DNA of 64,000 bases from Haemonchus contortus (GCA_000469685.2 LS997562.1:20675920-20739919), one strand, 5' to 3'. Counted from the first letter of the stretch, positions 20,898 through 32,560 are shown. The notes: generated by a model not told the origin, from the letters alone. Numbers and translations: made by a program.

Positions 20898-21785
20898 TTT
20901 ACCTTGGGATTTGTCCTATTTGTTGTTGGGCCCAGTACGCTTCTAAGGGCATGGCAGTTGAAAGCAAATCGAATGTATCACAAAAATGTTTGAGTAATCA
21001 AAACACAGTGGTTCAATTTGCAACCGAATGGACTACAAAATGAGAAGTTCAGGCAATTCGTTCTGGGAACAAAATCAGATAACCAGCAAAACGAAAAAAT
21101 CTTGAGATTGAGAAAAAATTCTAAAAATTTATAAAAAAAAAACGGGTTCGCCATTATACGCATATCTTGGAAAAGTGTTTACTATAAACTGTCAAACCTG
21201 CCAAGGAAGTAAATCGCTTTCAAGACCCTAAAGAAACAAAAAAAGTACTGGCAATGTGCTATTTGAGGCTGAACAAGGCGATGTTGGTAGAAAGATATGG
21301 ATGTAGTAATGGTTTCCACGGGAAACCCGGTTACTGAAAGACTGAATCACTCAATTTAAGGACAACAAATTGAAGGAAATTACGGTCAACGAGGAGAAAT
21401 GAAAAATCTGTACTGTCCAAAAAACACTTCTCCTAAGGCTCATCAGATTATCGATCATTATCATAGAAAATCAATGAATGAATCGAAAAGTCTCCGGATG
21501 CACTTTCTCTGTCGGCCTCAGTAGGACATTGTGGAGTGAGTTAAAAGGGCAGCATAGCCCTCACTGGGATAAAACAAGCGACAAAGACAAATGATATGAC
21601 GAATACGCCGACAAACTTGCCACACACCCGATGAGAATTGAATTGACTTCGGCTGCCGACCAGAACATTTAAAGTTAAGAGAAAAGGACAGAGCTCTCTC
21701 TTTAGATATATCTCCGACATCCCTAAAAACAGATCGATTTCCAGGATCATTTGCATACCTATCCCAAGAAGTAGAAAAACTTCCG

Positions 21786-21962
21786 GGGTCGATTAATTGA
21801 TATCCCGGACTCATCAGAGAGTATGATTGTAATGAGCTGTTCATCGGCAGCCCACCGCAAGACATTGCCACACACGCAATTAACTTGCCACTACGATTCT
21901 GAATGGAAGTTGAATGCGGGGCGCATTCTTTAGACGGCATTGATCGGCGCTCAAAGGCTTAT
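21786..21962 (+). mobile_element. SINE, 5'-truncated
   Basis: Begins within the body (ATATCCCGGACTCATC) and continues through CATCGGCAGCCCACCGCAAG, CCACTACGATTCTGAATGG and GCGCATTCTTTAGACGG to the tail. Confidence 0.65.
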
Positions 21963-22029
21963 TTCAGACGGACCTGAACCGAACGCTGCCTGTGCAAGGG
22001 GGTGCAGCAATGTAGAATAGGACACCGAC

Positions 22030-22660
22030 CATGAGGGAGTACGAGTTTATGTCCAATCGGTGTACCGCTATCGCCGCGCAATCCAGTGCATATACACGAC
22101 AGGCCTGAATGATAACGTAGGGCCTCGTTTGGTGATAGATTAATTGCAGTTCAAATAGGTGAGACCACTATCGAGCATGTGAGTGCGACCGTGGGAACTC
22201 GGACATAAATACCTCTGCCCGTTTGCACATCTTTGGCAATGAGATAATACGACGGGAGCACAAATTTCGTCGTTGACATGAAACTCGAACATGACCTGAA
22301 GCGGTGCGCTTCGTTACGCGCGTCCGTCGAAACTAGGTCACGCCGCAGCCGTCGCATGCGGCGGGCCAGCCCGCGATACTTGACAGACGTCGCAGTTGTC
22401 AGTGGGACATACGGTTACGGCCTACGGTTACGGCTTGGCCCACGGCAGTTAGCCAATGAGAAGATAACACGGATGAATGCAAATCATTCGCTCCCTTCAC
22501 ACTTGATGGTACTGCAATCTCATCTCGAGGTGCCGCACGCGAAGTGGGCGGGGTGACCTACTTTCGATGGGACGCGTTCGCCGACCTGAAAGGACCGGGC
22601 AACCCAGCATCAGTGCTTTCACTACTGAACCCAGTAGCCATATGTCTATTATCGTTCACC
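22030..22660. other. GC-rich island with promoter-like motifs
   Basis: CpG-rich relative to its surroundings. On the plus strand CCAAT (22453), an ATGCAAAT octamer (about 22476) and GGGCGGGG (about 22547) occur within 110 bp. An ATG frame starts at 22278. I cannot identify a gene, and the motif cluster may be coincidental. Confidence 0.3.
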
Positions 22661-22734
22661 AGCAAGATCAGCTAGGCCTGTGGTATCTCTCCATGGGCTT
22701 AGCCCACATTATCCTACTTTATATAATTCGCTAA

Positions 22735-23020
22735 GTGTGTCTGTTGGTGTGTCGGTGTGTTTGTGTGTGTGTGTGTCGGTGTGTGTGTCTGGCCGGAAAT
22801 TCATAACTCCTGTCCCCGTAGACCTAGAGCGCTCAAATTTGGTAGGAGTAAGGGGGGCAGGATTCGAACACCCATGGTAGGTGGCAGGGCCGGACTCCGT
22901 CCACAGGGAGCGCGGCGTGCGCGTTAGAAATTTTAGGTCGCAAATTCATAACTCCTGCTCCAGTGGACCCGAAGCGTTCAAAATTGGTAGTAGTACAGGG
23001 GGCGGCATGGGAACACTTGT
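22735..23020. repeat. (GT)n tract followed by a two-copy tandem repeat
   Basis: A GT-rich microsatellite (22735-22785) leads into two copies, about 22791-22875 and 22937-23020, sharing AAATTCATAACTCCTG, GAGCGCTCAAA or GAAGCGTTCAAA, TTGGTAG and GGGGGC. The spacing is about 145 bp. Confidence 0.65.
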
Positions 23021-23420
23021 ACTGATAGAATCAAGGTAATGGAATAAGATATTCCAAAGTTAGGAAAATTATGTAGCACGTCCCCCATGTAATTTATTTG
23101 CCCTGCCCCTCCATTGTCATATGCTGGCTATAAAACAACTTTCGATACTTTACAGCAAACTGTCAAAGATCGGGTTGCAGACTGATAAAAACGATCGTCT
23201 CCGACGGGTTCTGTTTTGCGAGTATAATCGAAGTGCATATGCAGTTCAAGTGGCCAGTTTAACCGTAATACGGGGTGTACGGGGATAGTTAGATTGCTGA
23301 GAGGCTCTTCAAAATTCTTCTCTCAGTTCTATAATATCAACTTCGATTCAATGGCCAATTACACCATCTTTTGTCCCCTTAATTATCGATTTGCTCGACC
23401 AGGCGTCAGTAACTTTCCAG

Positions 23421-23771
23421 ACTACGGACGTCCTGGCGTTCGTTGAACATCTCAAAGTATCTGATCAATCATCACCTGGGTCCAACGGTAATCACAAAAC
23501 TGCGTGCCCGTGGCCCGACCATGTCTTCGACCAAGAAGGCGTTGGGATAGGGTTTTGGTAGGGTAGTGTACAAGAACCCAGGTGGCTACTTCGGAAAGCA
23601 CATGAGCCCATTTTGAGGCCAATGTTCTGCCCTTAACCACAAACCTTCCAGTATGTTGAGCAGGAATTCCCACCAGCTGGTCATATTTCCGAGAGTCTGT
23701 CTGGCTGCACGTCATTCGATGACCACCATTTAGTTCCGTTTGTCATCCCGTCACCACCTGCCCGCGTTTAG
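23421..23771 (+). CDS. Candidate two-exon 3' end of an unknown gene
   Basis: Exon 23421-23487 (acceptor AACTTTCCAG, donor ACG|gtaatc, phase 2 in and 0 out) joins phase 0 to exon 23652-23771 (acceptor AACCTTCCAG) ending in TAG. The joined frame reads LRTSWRSLNISKYLIN and later YVEQEFPPAGHISESL, then a Pro-rich end. There are about 61 residues and no family I recognise. An 87-codon frame on the opposite strand overlaps and is the main competing reading. Confidence 0.3.
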
Positions 23772-24599
23772 ATGACGTCAATCGGAACTTTGCCAGACTA
23801 CAGCTATTATCCCCGAAATAAGCGGACTACCAACAGGTTGGCACGGAACGGCAAGTATGTGGGAAAGCTGAGAATGGTCATGATTTTTTCGAAAGTTTTT
23901 TGCTGTTGTTTCTCAAGGTCTCCTAAATGAAATCGACGTGAAGCTGCCGTTTCATGTGGGAAGGCATAGCGATTCAGAGAGTGGAGCTTATGTTGTTCAA
24001 CAAAATACTCTCACGTTTTCACCATAATCGGGGAAAAATTATTCGGGAAAGAGAGAATTGAAGTGTCTACTTCATCCAATTTCTCGGAAGGCTCAGCTAA
24101 GAATATAAATGAAAGTATAGCAGTGTGAGAATGGCGTCGGTCACTTCATTCTGATGTAGTAGACTCTATAGAAGACCTCCCCTTCGACCCCTACCATCGT
24201 AAGCGATAACGTTGAAAGAAAACAAGGCGAAGACCACGAACTTTTGAGATCTCCCAAGAAATTCTATATTATCTCGAATAACCTCCAACTGGAAGCATGG
24301 GCCCCCTGAGATCTTTGGGGAAATTCTAGCCAGAGCTCTTTTAGGTCTTCGATTTTCACAACCATGTTGTCATTGTTCCAGAAACTTATCCAAAAGTGTA
24401 AATAAGCTTGTTTATGTATCAGTAAATAGCAGAGAATTGGTATTCTAGCTCTACCATGAATGCCCTGAATAGTAACAAAATAAAAGTTCGATCGTGGGTT
24501 TTCTACAAATTGCAGTCTGAAAGATGAAAAAAGCTGTGTGAATATGTCAAATTATTATTGAATCCAAAAAGGTTAATGTAATAAATTGGGTTGTACCAG

Positions 24600-24900
24600 T
24601 ACCGATTACGTACGAGTTAGGTATTGAAGAAATGAGAGACGAAGACACCTCCGCACTGGGGAGACGCGAAATGGTCGATGGAGGTGCTCGTGTGAAATCG
24701 CCCGCAGGATCGGATTTTCCTACCTAATTGCAGGCTCCACGGAAGAAACAAGATTATCCCGAAAACAGCTGGTAGAAGGAGAAGCGCCAATTCCGAGTAG
24801 TCACATAGACTTTGGACGAACTATGAAGCTTTCGAAGCAACGAAGAATGGAGCCTCTTGTCGCTAACCTATCCCGTGCTGGGATACGCCCGCGCAGTTGA
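24600..24900 (+). CDS. Candidate two-exon gene end, unknown
   Basis: Exon 24600-24683 (frame PITYELGIEEMRDEDTSALG, then RREMVDG) joins through a 50-bp intron (gtgctcgt to AATTGCAG) to exon 24734-24900, phase 1 on both sides. The second exon is rich in charged residues (TRLSRKQLVEGEAPIPSSH), and its last codons run into a SINE, which supplies the TGA. If real, the SINE provides the C-terminus. The first exon's acceptor is weak. Confidence 0.35.
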
Positions 24901-25125
24901 CTTCTATTCAGAATCGTACTGATAATTTGAATGCGTATGTGGCCTATACAATGACTTGTGATGGCCACCCAATGCACAAGTTAGTGTTTTAACCCTCCCA
25001 AACGGGTCTGCTACCAATACCTCTGGCCCTCAAGGCAGATAAGGCACGACTGGCTTTTGAAGGTATAAGCCGGGATCCAATCCCTGATCGCGCGTGCGAT
25101 ACTATGAATATTTGCCACTACACCT
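24868..25125 (-). mobile_element. SINE
   Basis: The family order is clear in reverse orientation: CCGTGCTGGGATACGCCCGC, GTGGCCTATACAATGACTTG, GATGGCCACCCAATGCAC, then a degraded head (GCCACTACACCTG). Confidence 0.75.
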
Positions 25126-25195
25126 GATTGTATGTGGTTCACATGCTTGTTTATACTTACAGCTATACCCGATTTAGCCGTCATTTTTGACTAAA

Positions 25196-25493
25196 TAAAG
25201 GATAAAAGGATAAAGTTCTTGGCGTTAATCAATCCCGTCTGAGGGATGCGCCCTCGCACTCGACTCCCATTCAGAATCGTAGTGGCGTAATGAGTGCGTA
25301 TGTGGCCTATAATGCAGTGGCCAGCCGATGTACAAGTCAGTGCTTTCATCCTCCCGGACGAGTCTGGTACCAAGCCACCGACCCCGGAGGGATGGAAGGC
25401 TTGGTTGGCCTAGGGGGCATCGATCCGGGATTCGAACTCCTGACCGTGCGTGTGGTATAGTGCGTCACTTGCCACTACGCCACCTCCGCCCTT
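25196..25493 (-). mobile_element. SINE, near full-length and well preserved
   Basis: Every block of the consensus is present in reverse, from GGATAAAGTTCTTGGCG to GCCACTACGCCACCTCCGCC. It is separated by 70 bp from another reverse copy at 24868-25125. Confidence 0.9.
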
Positions 25494-26770
25494 TCTTCTG
25501 ACTGAATAGCCTTTAAGATGCCCTATTATAAACAGAAGGAACCTGTATTTATTCGTACTCCCGCTGAAATTTGATATTACGAGGCGATCTGTGGGCAGTG
25601 TCCATTCCAACTCAAGTGCCTGCGGTAATTTACTGAGGATTGTGTCGGTAGAAAATTTGGAGAGGGTGGACGTGGGTAACGCCAAATGGGCACTACTAGC
25701 GCACACTGACGTCGGGACCAACTCTGGTTCATTCTATCGGTCAAGTACCCTTCCAAGCACTACTACGAATCTTGCCAGGTGTCGAATGCTTGGCGCATTC
25801 CACACCGCCAATTGATCCAATGTCTTCTACTCTACTACATAAAACCCAACTGAGTGAAAGAGAGTGAGTCATAGGCCTTTCTGCGAATGATGAAAGCGAT
25901 AAATCTTTCCTTTTTCATTCACAGAAAACGAGGTCCAATTCAAAACAGAGTTAACTTCGTGAGGAAGAAGGAGGGATGACATCATTCTTCCCCGAGTGGG
26001 AGGGGTACCAAACGACGTTTAAGAAACTCCTCCCATTCAGTAGCATAGAATCCAGATAGTCCAACACGTGATGGTAAAGTTATTAGGGAAGGGCAGATTT
26101 TTTTGTCGAACCAATAGTATTAAACAGTTGTGTAAGCCCAAAGATGGAAAAATATCGGAATTACTGTAATTATTGATTATTCTGAGATAGTTTTTCAACT
26201 TCTTCAATAACTTTTAAAATGACTCTGAGGGTTTCAAGTACATCCAACTAGAGAAATGCTCAAGAATTTCTCTACATCACAATGCTATACTCCCCAAACC
26301 CAAAATCCTGGGCGATTAGCATAGCCTGAAGAAAAGATAGAGGTAGAAAATAATAAAATAAAATAGTTAGAGTGGTGGTGTTACCGAAGTAATCCTGCTT
26401 GGGCTCTGGTAGTTATATCGAGAATTTCGACAAAAGAGGACTATGCCTTACGATGACCCCAAAAGGAGCTACTCAAAATGGGATCATGAAAGGACGAAGA
26501 CGTATGTGGAACATTTCCTGCAGCTGCAGCGTTATACGTTGCCGCTTGCACGAAATCAAAACCCTTCAATCATGCTTCAGCCTTTTCGATGTTTACGTGG
26601 AGACCCTCCTCCCCCCCCCCCCCTCCCCACCTTTCCCCACCTTTTTTCCCCACTTTGTCCATCAACCATCCCCTTACTCCCCGTCCCACATCTATAGATC
26701 ACGTTAAATCGAGCATATGATTACATCTTCTCTGGAACCCTGTCTAAAAGACATTATGACTATTGTGCGC

Positions 26771-27055
26771 TGTCATAGTGGGGGGACGGCACATTCACCC
26801 AGAACTGGATGGACGCGGCAAATGGCGCGGCGAAACTCGTGGTGTTCGGGACGACTTCGGCACCTATCATTGGGGCGCAAACTTGAACTAGAGTACATTA
26901 GTTTGGTTAGATGATAATACCAATTGACTCTTCTTCAAATTTGGACCCCAATAATAAGCGCTAAAATCGTTTGAATCGCCAGACTTTCGCCGCGCGATTT
27001 GCTGCGTCCATCCAGTTCTGGGTGAATGTACCCATACCCGTCATAGTGCAGCGTT
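26771..27055. repeat. Inverted repeat with about 65-bp arms
   Basis: CACCCAGAACTGGATGGACG with CGGCAAATGGCGCGGCGAAA on the left recurs inverted at 26974-27045 with few mismatches, and CTATGAC-type ends also match. The separation is about 120 bp. Translating either arm outward gives FTQNWMDAAN, so a coding-like word is present in inverted duplicate. Confidence 0.65.
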
Positions 27056-27452
27056 GAGCGCTGAGCGTCGAATTTAGGTTAGAGTCCGCGTCGCCCCGGC
27101 GGTTCTGCGTTAGAGCACTTTGTTTTCTATGGAGAGCTGCGCAGAGCTCCTTCATAATGATACACTTTCAACACATTATACCCTAGTCGTCAAGGGAGAA
27201 GAACCAATAAAAATTCGATAAAAAATTGTTCACCGTCGAACCGCGCGGTATTGATTCGGTGCTGTCAACAAAGCGCTGGCAACGCTCAACGCTCTACTCT
27301 GAAGGATGCCATACATCCATGGCTGATGGGTATCAAAGTTAAATGCAGGGGTCGGGAGGTGAAGGGGGAGGAATGAGACAGTCGATAGACCCATTGCCCT
27401 GGCTTCCAAACTTGATGGCTTTACATCTTTTACCGCTTAATGTATGCAATGA

Positions 27453-27987
27453 TGTTCACATAAAGTGTCTTCCCATTCGAAAAATGACGGAACGACGGGT
27501 GCAGAGATGGAGATTACTGGTAGTTGACAACTGTCTAAAATCCATTAGTAGACCTCTTTCCTATTTCAGCTCCATTACCCTTTCCCATCATTATGGGTCA
27601 GCACATAGACCCATCATCGTTGAGACACCGCTGTGTTGCAGTACGAGGGAACGAGTTCATATTCGAATCATCAAAAAAGTAAGGGCCTTAAAAAGCTGAC
27701 CAAAGTCACCGCGCGCGCGGTGACCTAATTTCGACGCGGCGATGGCATGTGCTGACCTACGTTTACCCGTTGTCAAGTAAGGCAGTAGAGGAGGGCACGG
27801 TAGTGTCCACTTACGTTATTCTCATTATCGGTGTAACCCAAAGTAGTCAACCGAGATTTCGCTTTCTGCGAATTGCAGTCAAACCAGTTTTTGCAGTTTT
27901 CTGCAAAACTCAGGCGTATACTGCCTTCAAGCATTTGACATTGATAGATCACTTCAGAATGTACCACACATAAGAAAATGCTATTAG
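27453..27987 (+). CDS. Three-exon gene 3' part, unknown
   Basis: Exons 27453-27519, 27570-27678 and 27897-27987, with introns of 50 and 218 bp. The signals are ACTG|gtagtt, CCTATTTCAG, AAAA|gtaaggg and AGTTTTTGCAG, and all phases agree (1, 2, then stop). The joined frame reads NDGTTGAEMEITAPLPFPII, then MGQHIDPSSLRHRCVAVRGN, then EFIFESSKNFLQNSGVYCLQ and ends IRKCY with TAG. It is about 87 residues and looks like a compact domain, but I cannot name it. The start is upstream or unspecified. A 20-bp GC palindrome lies in the second intron. Confidence 0.5.
27705..27724. repeat. Perfect 20-bp GC palindrome
   Basis: GTCACCGCGCGCGCGGTGAC is a perfect palindrome with an alternating CG core, in otherwise AT-rich intron sequence. 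Confidence 0.9.
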
Positions 27988-28017
27988 AAATTGCATGTTG
28001 TTATTCATGCATGAGAA

Positions 28018-28230
28018 ATGAATTCGGAAAATCAGCCGATACTTCAAAACTTTCTGTTCCCGACTCCAATCGTGGGTGAAAAGGATGACAATAGGTATGT
28101 GAACCGTTGCCTTCTTCTCAAGCTCAATGCACTGGCTAATAGGGTCACCCTGCCAGGAAAGGCCCAGTCAGTCCAGTTTTCTGAAGTTCCCACGAACAAG
28201 GCCCTTTGTATGGTCAAAGTGGGTATATGA
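28018..28230 (+). CDS. Short ORF just downstream, possibly one intron
   Basis: The ATG at 28018 lies 31 bp after the stop of the 27.5-kb gene. 70 codons are open; an internal GTATGTGAAC to GCTAATAG segment of 48 bp could also be spliced out in frame. The sequence begins MNSENQPILQNFLFPTPIVG. No family is recognised. Confidence 0.2.
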   Translation: MNSENQPILQNFLFPTPIVGEKDDNRYVNRCLLLKLNALANRVTLPGKAQSVQFSEVPTNKALCMVKVGI

Positions 28231-29126
28231 CAGAAAAATCACACAAAGACAAAGTGCAACTTCTGGGCGTCAAAGCTTGACAATCGAATTTTGAGTAAAA
28301 ACATAACCATAGCAGCCAAGTAAATGGAACGACGCATAACCTTACGCTCCGTTTCATTCATCAACTCTACACACTGATATATTGGAGACGTAAAATTGGA
28401 GAGTTAGTGGTTAGAAAGGACAACTCGTACAGAGGAGTAACACTGGGTTACATCCTGTAAATAAGGGCCATACATGACAAGTCAGATAGTTTCAGGGCAG
28501 TTTGAGAAGAGCCGATGATCTGACTCGAACGTCGATTAGTACGATCGAGTGAAAGCTCCGTTTTTGGCTGAGTAGGAAAGCTCACTATCGAGGGTGTGGG
28601 GCCCAGCGTGTGGGCTGCGCTCCTCTGGGGCCAGCATGATCGGCCTAAGATCCTAGCTTATCCCTGAATTTCTGTATAGCACAAGATTCCTCTCATAGCT
28701 TTCCATTGGTTCATAAACATTGAACTTGAAGGGAAAATAGGCTGATAACGGAAAGTGACAAGGGAAGATGAAAGGTGCTCAAACATGAATTATTCAGAAC
28801 TCATTAGATTCTTCGATCCATCAGTTCCCCAAAGTGCAAGAATCCTATTCTAAACGAGCGATCCATGAAAAGACAACAGCATGGGGCAGAGAGATAGTAA
28901 AACGGCTTGTCAAAAAACCTCGCCTAAAGGGACCCTTGTTTCCATGGGAAACGATCATGAAGAAGGCGTAGAGATGGGAGGGAGGGACGGGCATGAGAGA
29001 TCATATGTTGAGCATAAGTGAATAATATTAATTGTAAATGACACCATTGAAAATATTTTATGAATTTACGTAGACATGCGTTGATATGAATAATCCCATA
29101 CACCCGCAGGATCAATTCTTTCCCAG
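28231..29126. other. No feature supported
   Basis: AT-rich spacer between two plus-strand gene candidates; no clear exon or repeat. Confidence 0.3.
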
Positions 29127-29451
29127 ACGCTGCTCTTCGCCCTCGCTTTTGCAGAAAATCATTTTTGGAGCGAAGAATCCAATGGGTTTTGAATAATTCA
29201 TGTCCGAGCACCGTTCACCTTCCCTTTCCGCTTTCCTTCATCATCCTATTTCCCCTTCGTGGCCAATGTCCAGAAAGTACCCGTACCCGGAAGTCATGGG
29301 AGGAATCGTGTGTTCTGTAAAGGACTTCGGGAAGAAAAGCTGGGACGATCATGCTGCCCCCGAATTTATAGGGTCACTATATGGAAGGATCGCTCCTTAT
29401 GTTTACTCTACAGGAAGCCCTAGGAAATTATTATTTATTGAAATGAATTGA
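29127..29451 (+). CDS. Two-exon gene 3' end, unknown
   Basis: Exon 29127-29185 (acceptor AATTCTTTCCCAG, phase 0 in and 2 out) joins exon 29274-29451 across an 88-bp intron with a long pyrimidine tract. The frame gives TLLFALAFAENHFWSEESNG, then KYPYPEVMGGIVCSVKDFGK, then SWDDHAAPEFIGSLYGRIAP and ends FIEMN with TGA; 78 residues. The first residues are hydrophobic and could be a signal or membrane segment. The donor (GG|gtttt) is weak but the phases fit. No family is recognised. Confidence 0.45.
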
Positions 29452-29704
29452 TTGCTAGGAAATCGATACAACTACAGCCAAATCGCTACTAAAAATTCCC
29501 GAAAAGTAATTTTTGGGTTGAAAAGTTGTTTGCATGGGAATAAACCAACAAAAAAAGAGGAGCAGTTTTTCTGTCGGGAAGCTGTTTCGAACGTTTCGCA
29601 CTTCATACGCATTAGGTAAGGGCATGAGAGGCGGCTGGCGTTCCCCCCAATAGCCATGAATCATGCAAGTAAATGACTGCCGTCCGTCGAAGCACTTCCA
29701 AGTG

Positions 29705-30097
29705 CTACGCCACTGAACATCGTAAAATTCCCAAAAGACAAAAATAATGGCAACATTGATAGTGATTTCGTCTGGGAAGGTCGTCGCATATGCGAATGAG
29801 CGAAGGAAGTGGAAGAAACGAGTTCGAGAACTTCAACGGAAACGACGAGATAACTGAATTTTCCGCAGTTGGTTGGCGCCGACGAGTTCTGATTATGGCA
29901 TTGTTTTTGGGCGGCCGTGGTCCATCGCCCCCCAGTCGGCGCTGCGCTGGTGGCGGCTGGCTCCCAATGTTGGTGTGCCCCTCTGGGGATCGGGCAGATT
30001 CGCGCAAGCCGTCGTCATTCACAACGTCTCCTGCAGAAATTGTGACGAATGACGTCGTGTAAATGGGATGGCCGTTAACGGAAAACGTCCCACACAT
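29705..30097 (-). CDS. GC-rich open segment, strand uncertain
   Basis: 130 codons are open on the minus strand, rich in Pro, Arg, Gln and Asp. The plus strand is also open from 29790 to 30062 and begins with acidic residues followed by VGWRRRVLIMALF, a juxtamembrane-plus-membrane pattern. One of them may be a real exon. No splice signal settles it. Confidence 0.2.
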   Translation of the reverse strand: MCGTFSVNGHPIYTTSFVTISAGDVVNDDGLRESARSPEGHTNIGSQPPPAQRRLGGDGPRPPKNNAIIRTRRRQPTAENSVISSFPLKFSNSFLPLPSLIRICDDLPRRNHYQCCHYFCLLGILRCSVA

Positions 30098-30601
30098 AAT
30101 TCGCGAACGCGATCAGTCTGGGTGATAAGCGAAAGGAACACCGATCCCATCGAACTCTTCAAAGTGTGATTCGGTGGCCAGCAACTGGCTCCCAAATGTG
30201 AACGAGAAAGCGCGTCAATTTTTCACTCTGTCAAACTTCGCAGTAGCATTCTCAAGAGATCCGAGCTCATGTCACATTTCCTCTTTCAAACGAAAACTGG
30301 CATTTACTGAGAAAAGCTTTCCGCGAATGAAGTAGAAACCAGCTCATAAAAGACGAAAGCCGATAATTCAGATTTCAGGGCGCAGCTTAAAAACACCTCT
30401 CTCTCACGAAATCAGCAATTATCAGGCACAACACAATCTGCCAGTTCTTCTAGCATTACAAAACTGCTACATACTTCGACCAGTGTTCATATGGAACTCC
30501 TGGGAAAGAAATCTTCCATAAATCAACTGTCAGCTGCCATCGACAATTCAGAGATTGATCATGGTCACAGAAAATTTTACTCTAGCCGTCCTTCTCCTTG
30601 A
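30063..30601 (+). CDS. Two-exon gene, serine-rich tail, unknown
   Basis: The ATG at 30063, after an in-frame stop, begins MGWPLTENVPHIIRERDQS. Donor GG|gtgataag at 30121 joins phase 2 to exon 30379-30601 (acceptor ATTCAGATTTCAG). The second exon is 73 open codons without any stop, polar and Ser/Thr-rich (SASSSSITKLLHTSTS), ending SRPSP with TGA. It is a strong open frame with a strong acceptor. The link to the first exon is phase-consistent but unproven. A SINE starts just downstream. Confidence 0.42.
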
Positions 30602-30633
30602 AAGAGTGGGTCTTGTTCAACTCAAGTCAATAT

Positions 30634-30892
30634 AGGGTACTGGTGGGAAAGGTGTAGTGGGCATGATCCCGAGTTCAGATCCTTGTTTGATATCAATATT
30701 CCGATCAAGCCTCCTGGGGCCGGCCGATTGGCACTAGACGCGTATGGGACCTGACCTGTACAAGGCTTCCCCATCGCGATTAGGCTATATACCCATTTCT
30801 CAAGGTCCATTACGATTCTGAATTGAAGTCAAATGCAATGGCGCATCCCGCAGGGGATTGAACGGACATTGAAAGTTTTATCCTTATCCCTT
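30634..30892 (+). mobile_element. SINE, strongly diverged
   Basis: Recognised from GGCCGGCCGATTGGCACTAG, then ACGATTCTGAATTGAAGTC, GGCGCATCCCGCAGGGGATTG and the TTTTATCCTTATCC tail. The head is poor. Confidence 0.55.
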
Positions 30893-32560
30893 TGGGATTA
30901 GGAAACGGTAATAGGAGACCAACCCTTAGCACTTTGACTTCTCAAAAAATTTGTGCTGTTAAAAGGACCACAAGCGAAAAACAGCAAAGCTTCGCGAGAT
31001 CTGAGGAAGGGAGAGATTCAGATCTGGGACCGGATCTCTTTCATTTTTGTTTCCTCCGTGCTACTATTCATACACTGTAGGTACCTTTCAGTTGTCGGGA
31101 AACGTAATAGTGCATTATAATCTGGTAGAAACCATTGCGACTGCGAGCATAAGGAATCACAGTAACGGTCAGTGCCTTCCTTACTCTACGGGTAGTTAAA
31201 GTACTACCAGTATTACCACCACGAATTTCGGTGCTCTGCTTCAACTTTTGTTCCCAATATGAGGCTCGATATTTGGGTTATTATCGTACTACTCCGGAAA
31301 CTTCAGAGGATATTTGTTGATGAAATGCACTAGTAGGGATTTCTGCCAACGACATGGTACCCCTCTCTTTCATCCAAGCTCCTATTGATTGACAGTTTGT
31401 CAGATTCTATGAAGCTTGGCAAAAAGATGTGTATTGGTTAGAGCGATTCCGAAAATGACCACTTGACAGAAATAGGTAGAAACCAACTCGTCCCCAAAGA
31501 GCAAAGACATTCAGGATCATTCAGTCTTGTGCTATAGTTGAAACGTGCTAGTACTTTCAGAGATAGCAGTCAAAATTCTTTAGCCCGTTCAAGGAAATGA
31601 GAGGACCATCCGGGTAATATCTGGGTAAAATGAACTGCCCAGAGGTGTTGTTGGAACAAAAGCAATTGCAAGTTCATTGAGCTGACAGCCATGGAAAAAA
31701 CCACAATAGTATGAGAAATCCAGCTGCAGCGCCCTGATTGATGGCCGTATGGAAATTCCTGAATACATTGAAGCACGGGAATGCTGTTCACATCGAGGAA
31801 ATCTACATTCGGGATGACGCTCGTTCAATCGCGAAATGGCAATACTGAGCGTACTTCCGGAAATTCATTGTGTAATGCTTACAGTATAATAAACTGAAAA
31901 GATGTTGGTAGGGCTGATAAGTCCGAAAGTTATGAACTTACGGCCCTCTGCAGGTCTTTGATTAGGCATAGGACATCCAAAAGGACCTCCAGTTAATAAA
32001 TCTGCAGGTTACGATAAGGGTCTATTCTAAAACTTCTCTCCTACCCTCACCTGGCCGTAAAGTAGCTATCTCCAAACTCAAAGTAACTCCTCATTATCGA
32101 CCAATCCTCATGACCAAAGTTTTCTATGGTGAAGAAAGGGTGGCCAACTCTTGAGAATCTGGGTTACTGTGGAGTGCAGCCACAGCTTTCCTACAACATG
32201 AAGTAGCTTTCTTGGACTTGGACTTCGGCCGGCAATTCTGTGGTTCATTATGACCAGCTCGTCCCCGAAGAGCAAAGACAACACAATCACTTCTAATTCA
32301 CTTCATCCATTCTCTGTCTAACAAGGGTCACAGGTGGTTGCTGCCTTGTAATTATCCTCATTACAAAGGATTCAGCCAGCGCGAACAGAACAAATTAGAC
32401 GGTTCACTTCTAGCGCCAGTATTGTTCCTATCTATGTGATCGGTAACATCCTTTTCCAAACGTAAAAAGTGACGCCAAGCTCACAGAGTCGCGAAAGGAA
32501 GGAACAGTGCGAAAGGAGAGAAAAGAAAGCGAATAGATGACCGGGTGTCGATGGATGAAG
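30893..32560. other. No gene supported
   Basis: Only short unsupported frames. The word CGTCCCCRAAGAGCAAAGACA occurs at about 31490 and 32260 in the same orientation, perhaps part of a decayed repeat. Confidence 0.3.

Noticed and set aside
21518..21940. 140-codon minus-strand frame
   Set aside because: A large part is the complement of a SINE copy.
27749..27973. 74-codon plus-strand frame
   Set aside because: It crosses the better-supported intron and last exon of the 27.5-kb gene in another frame.
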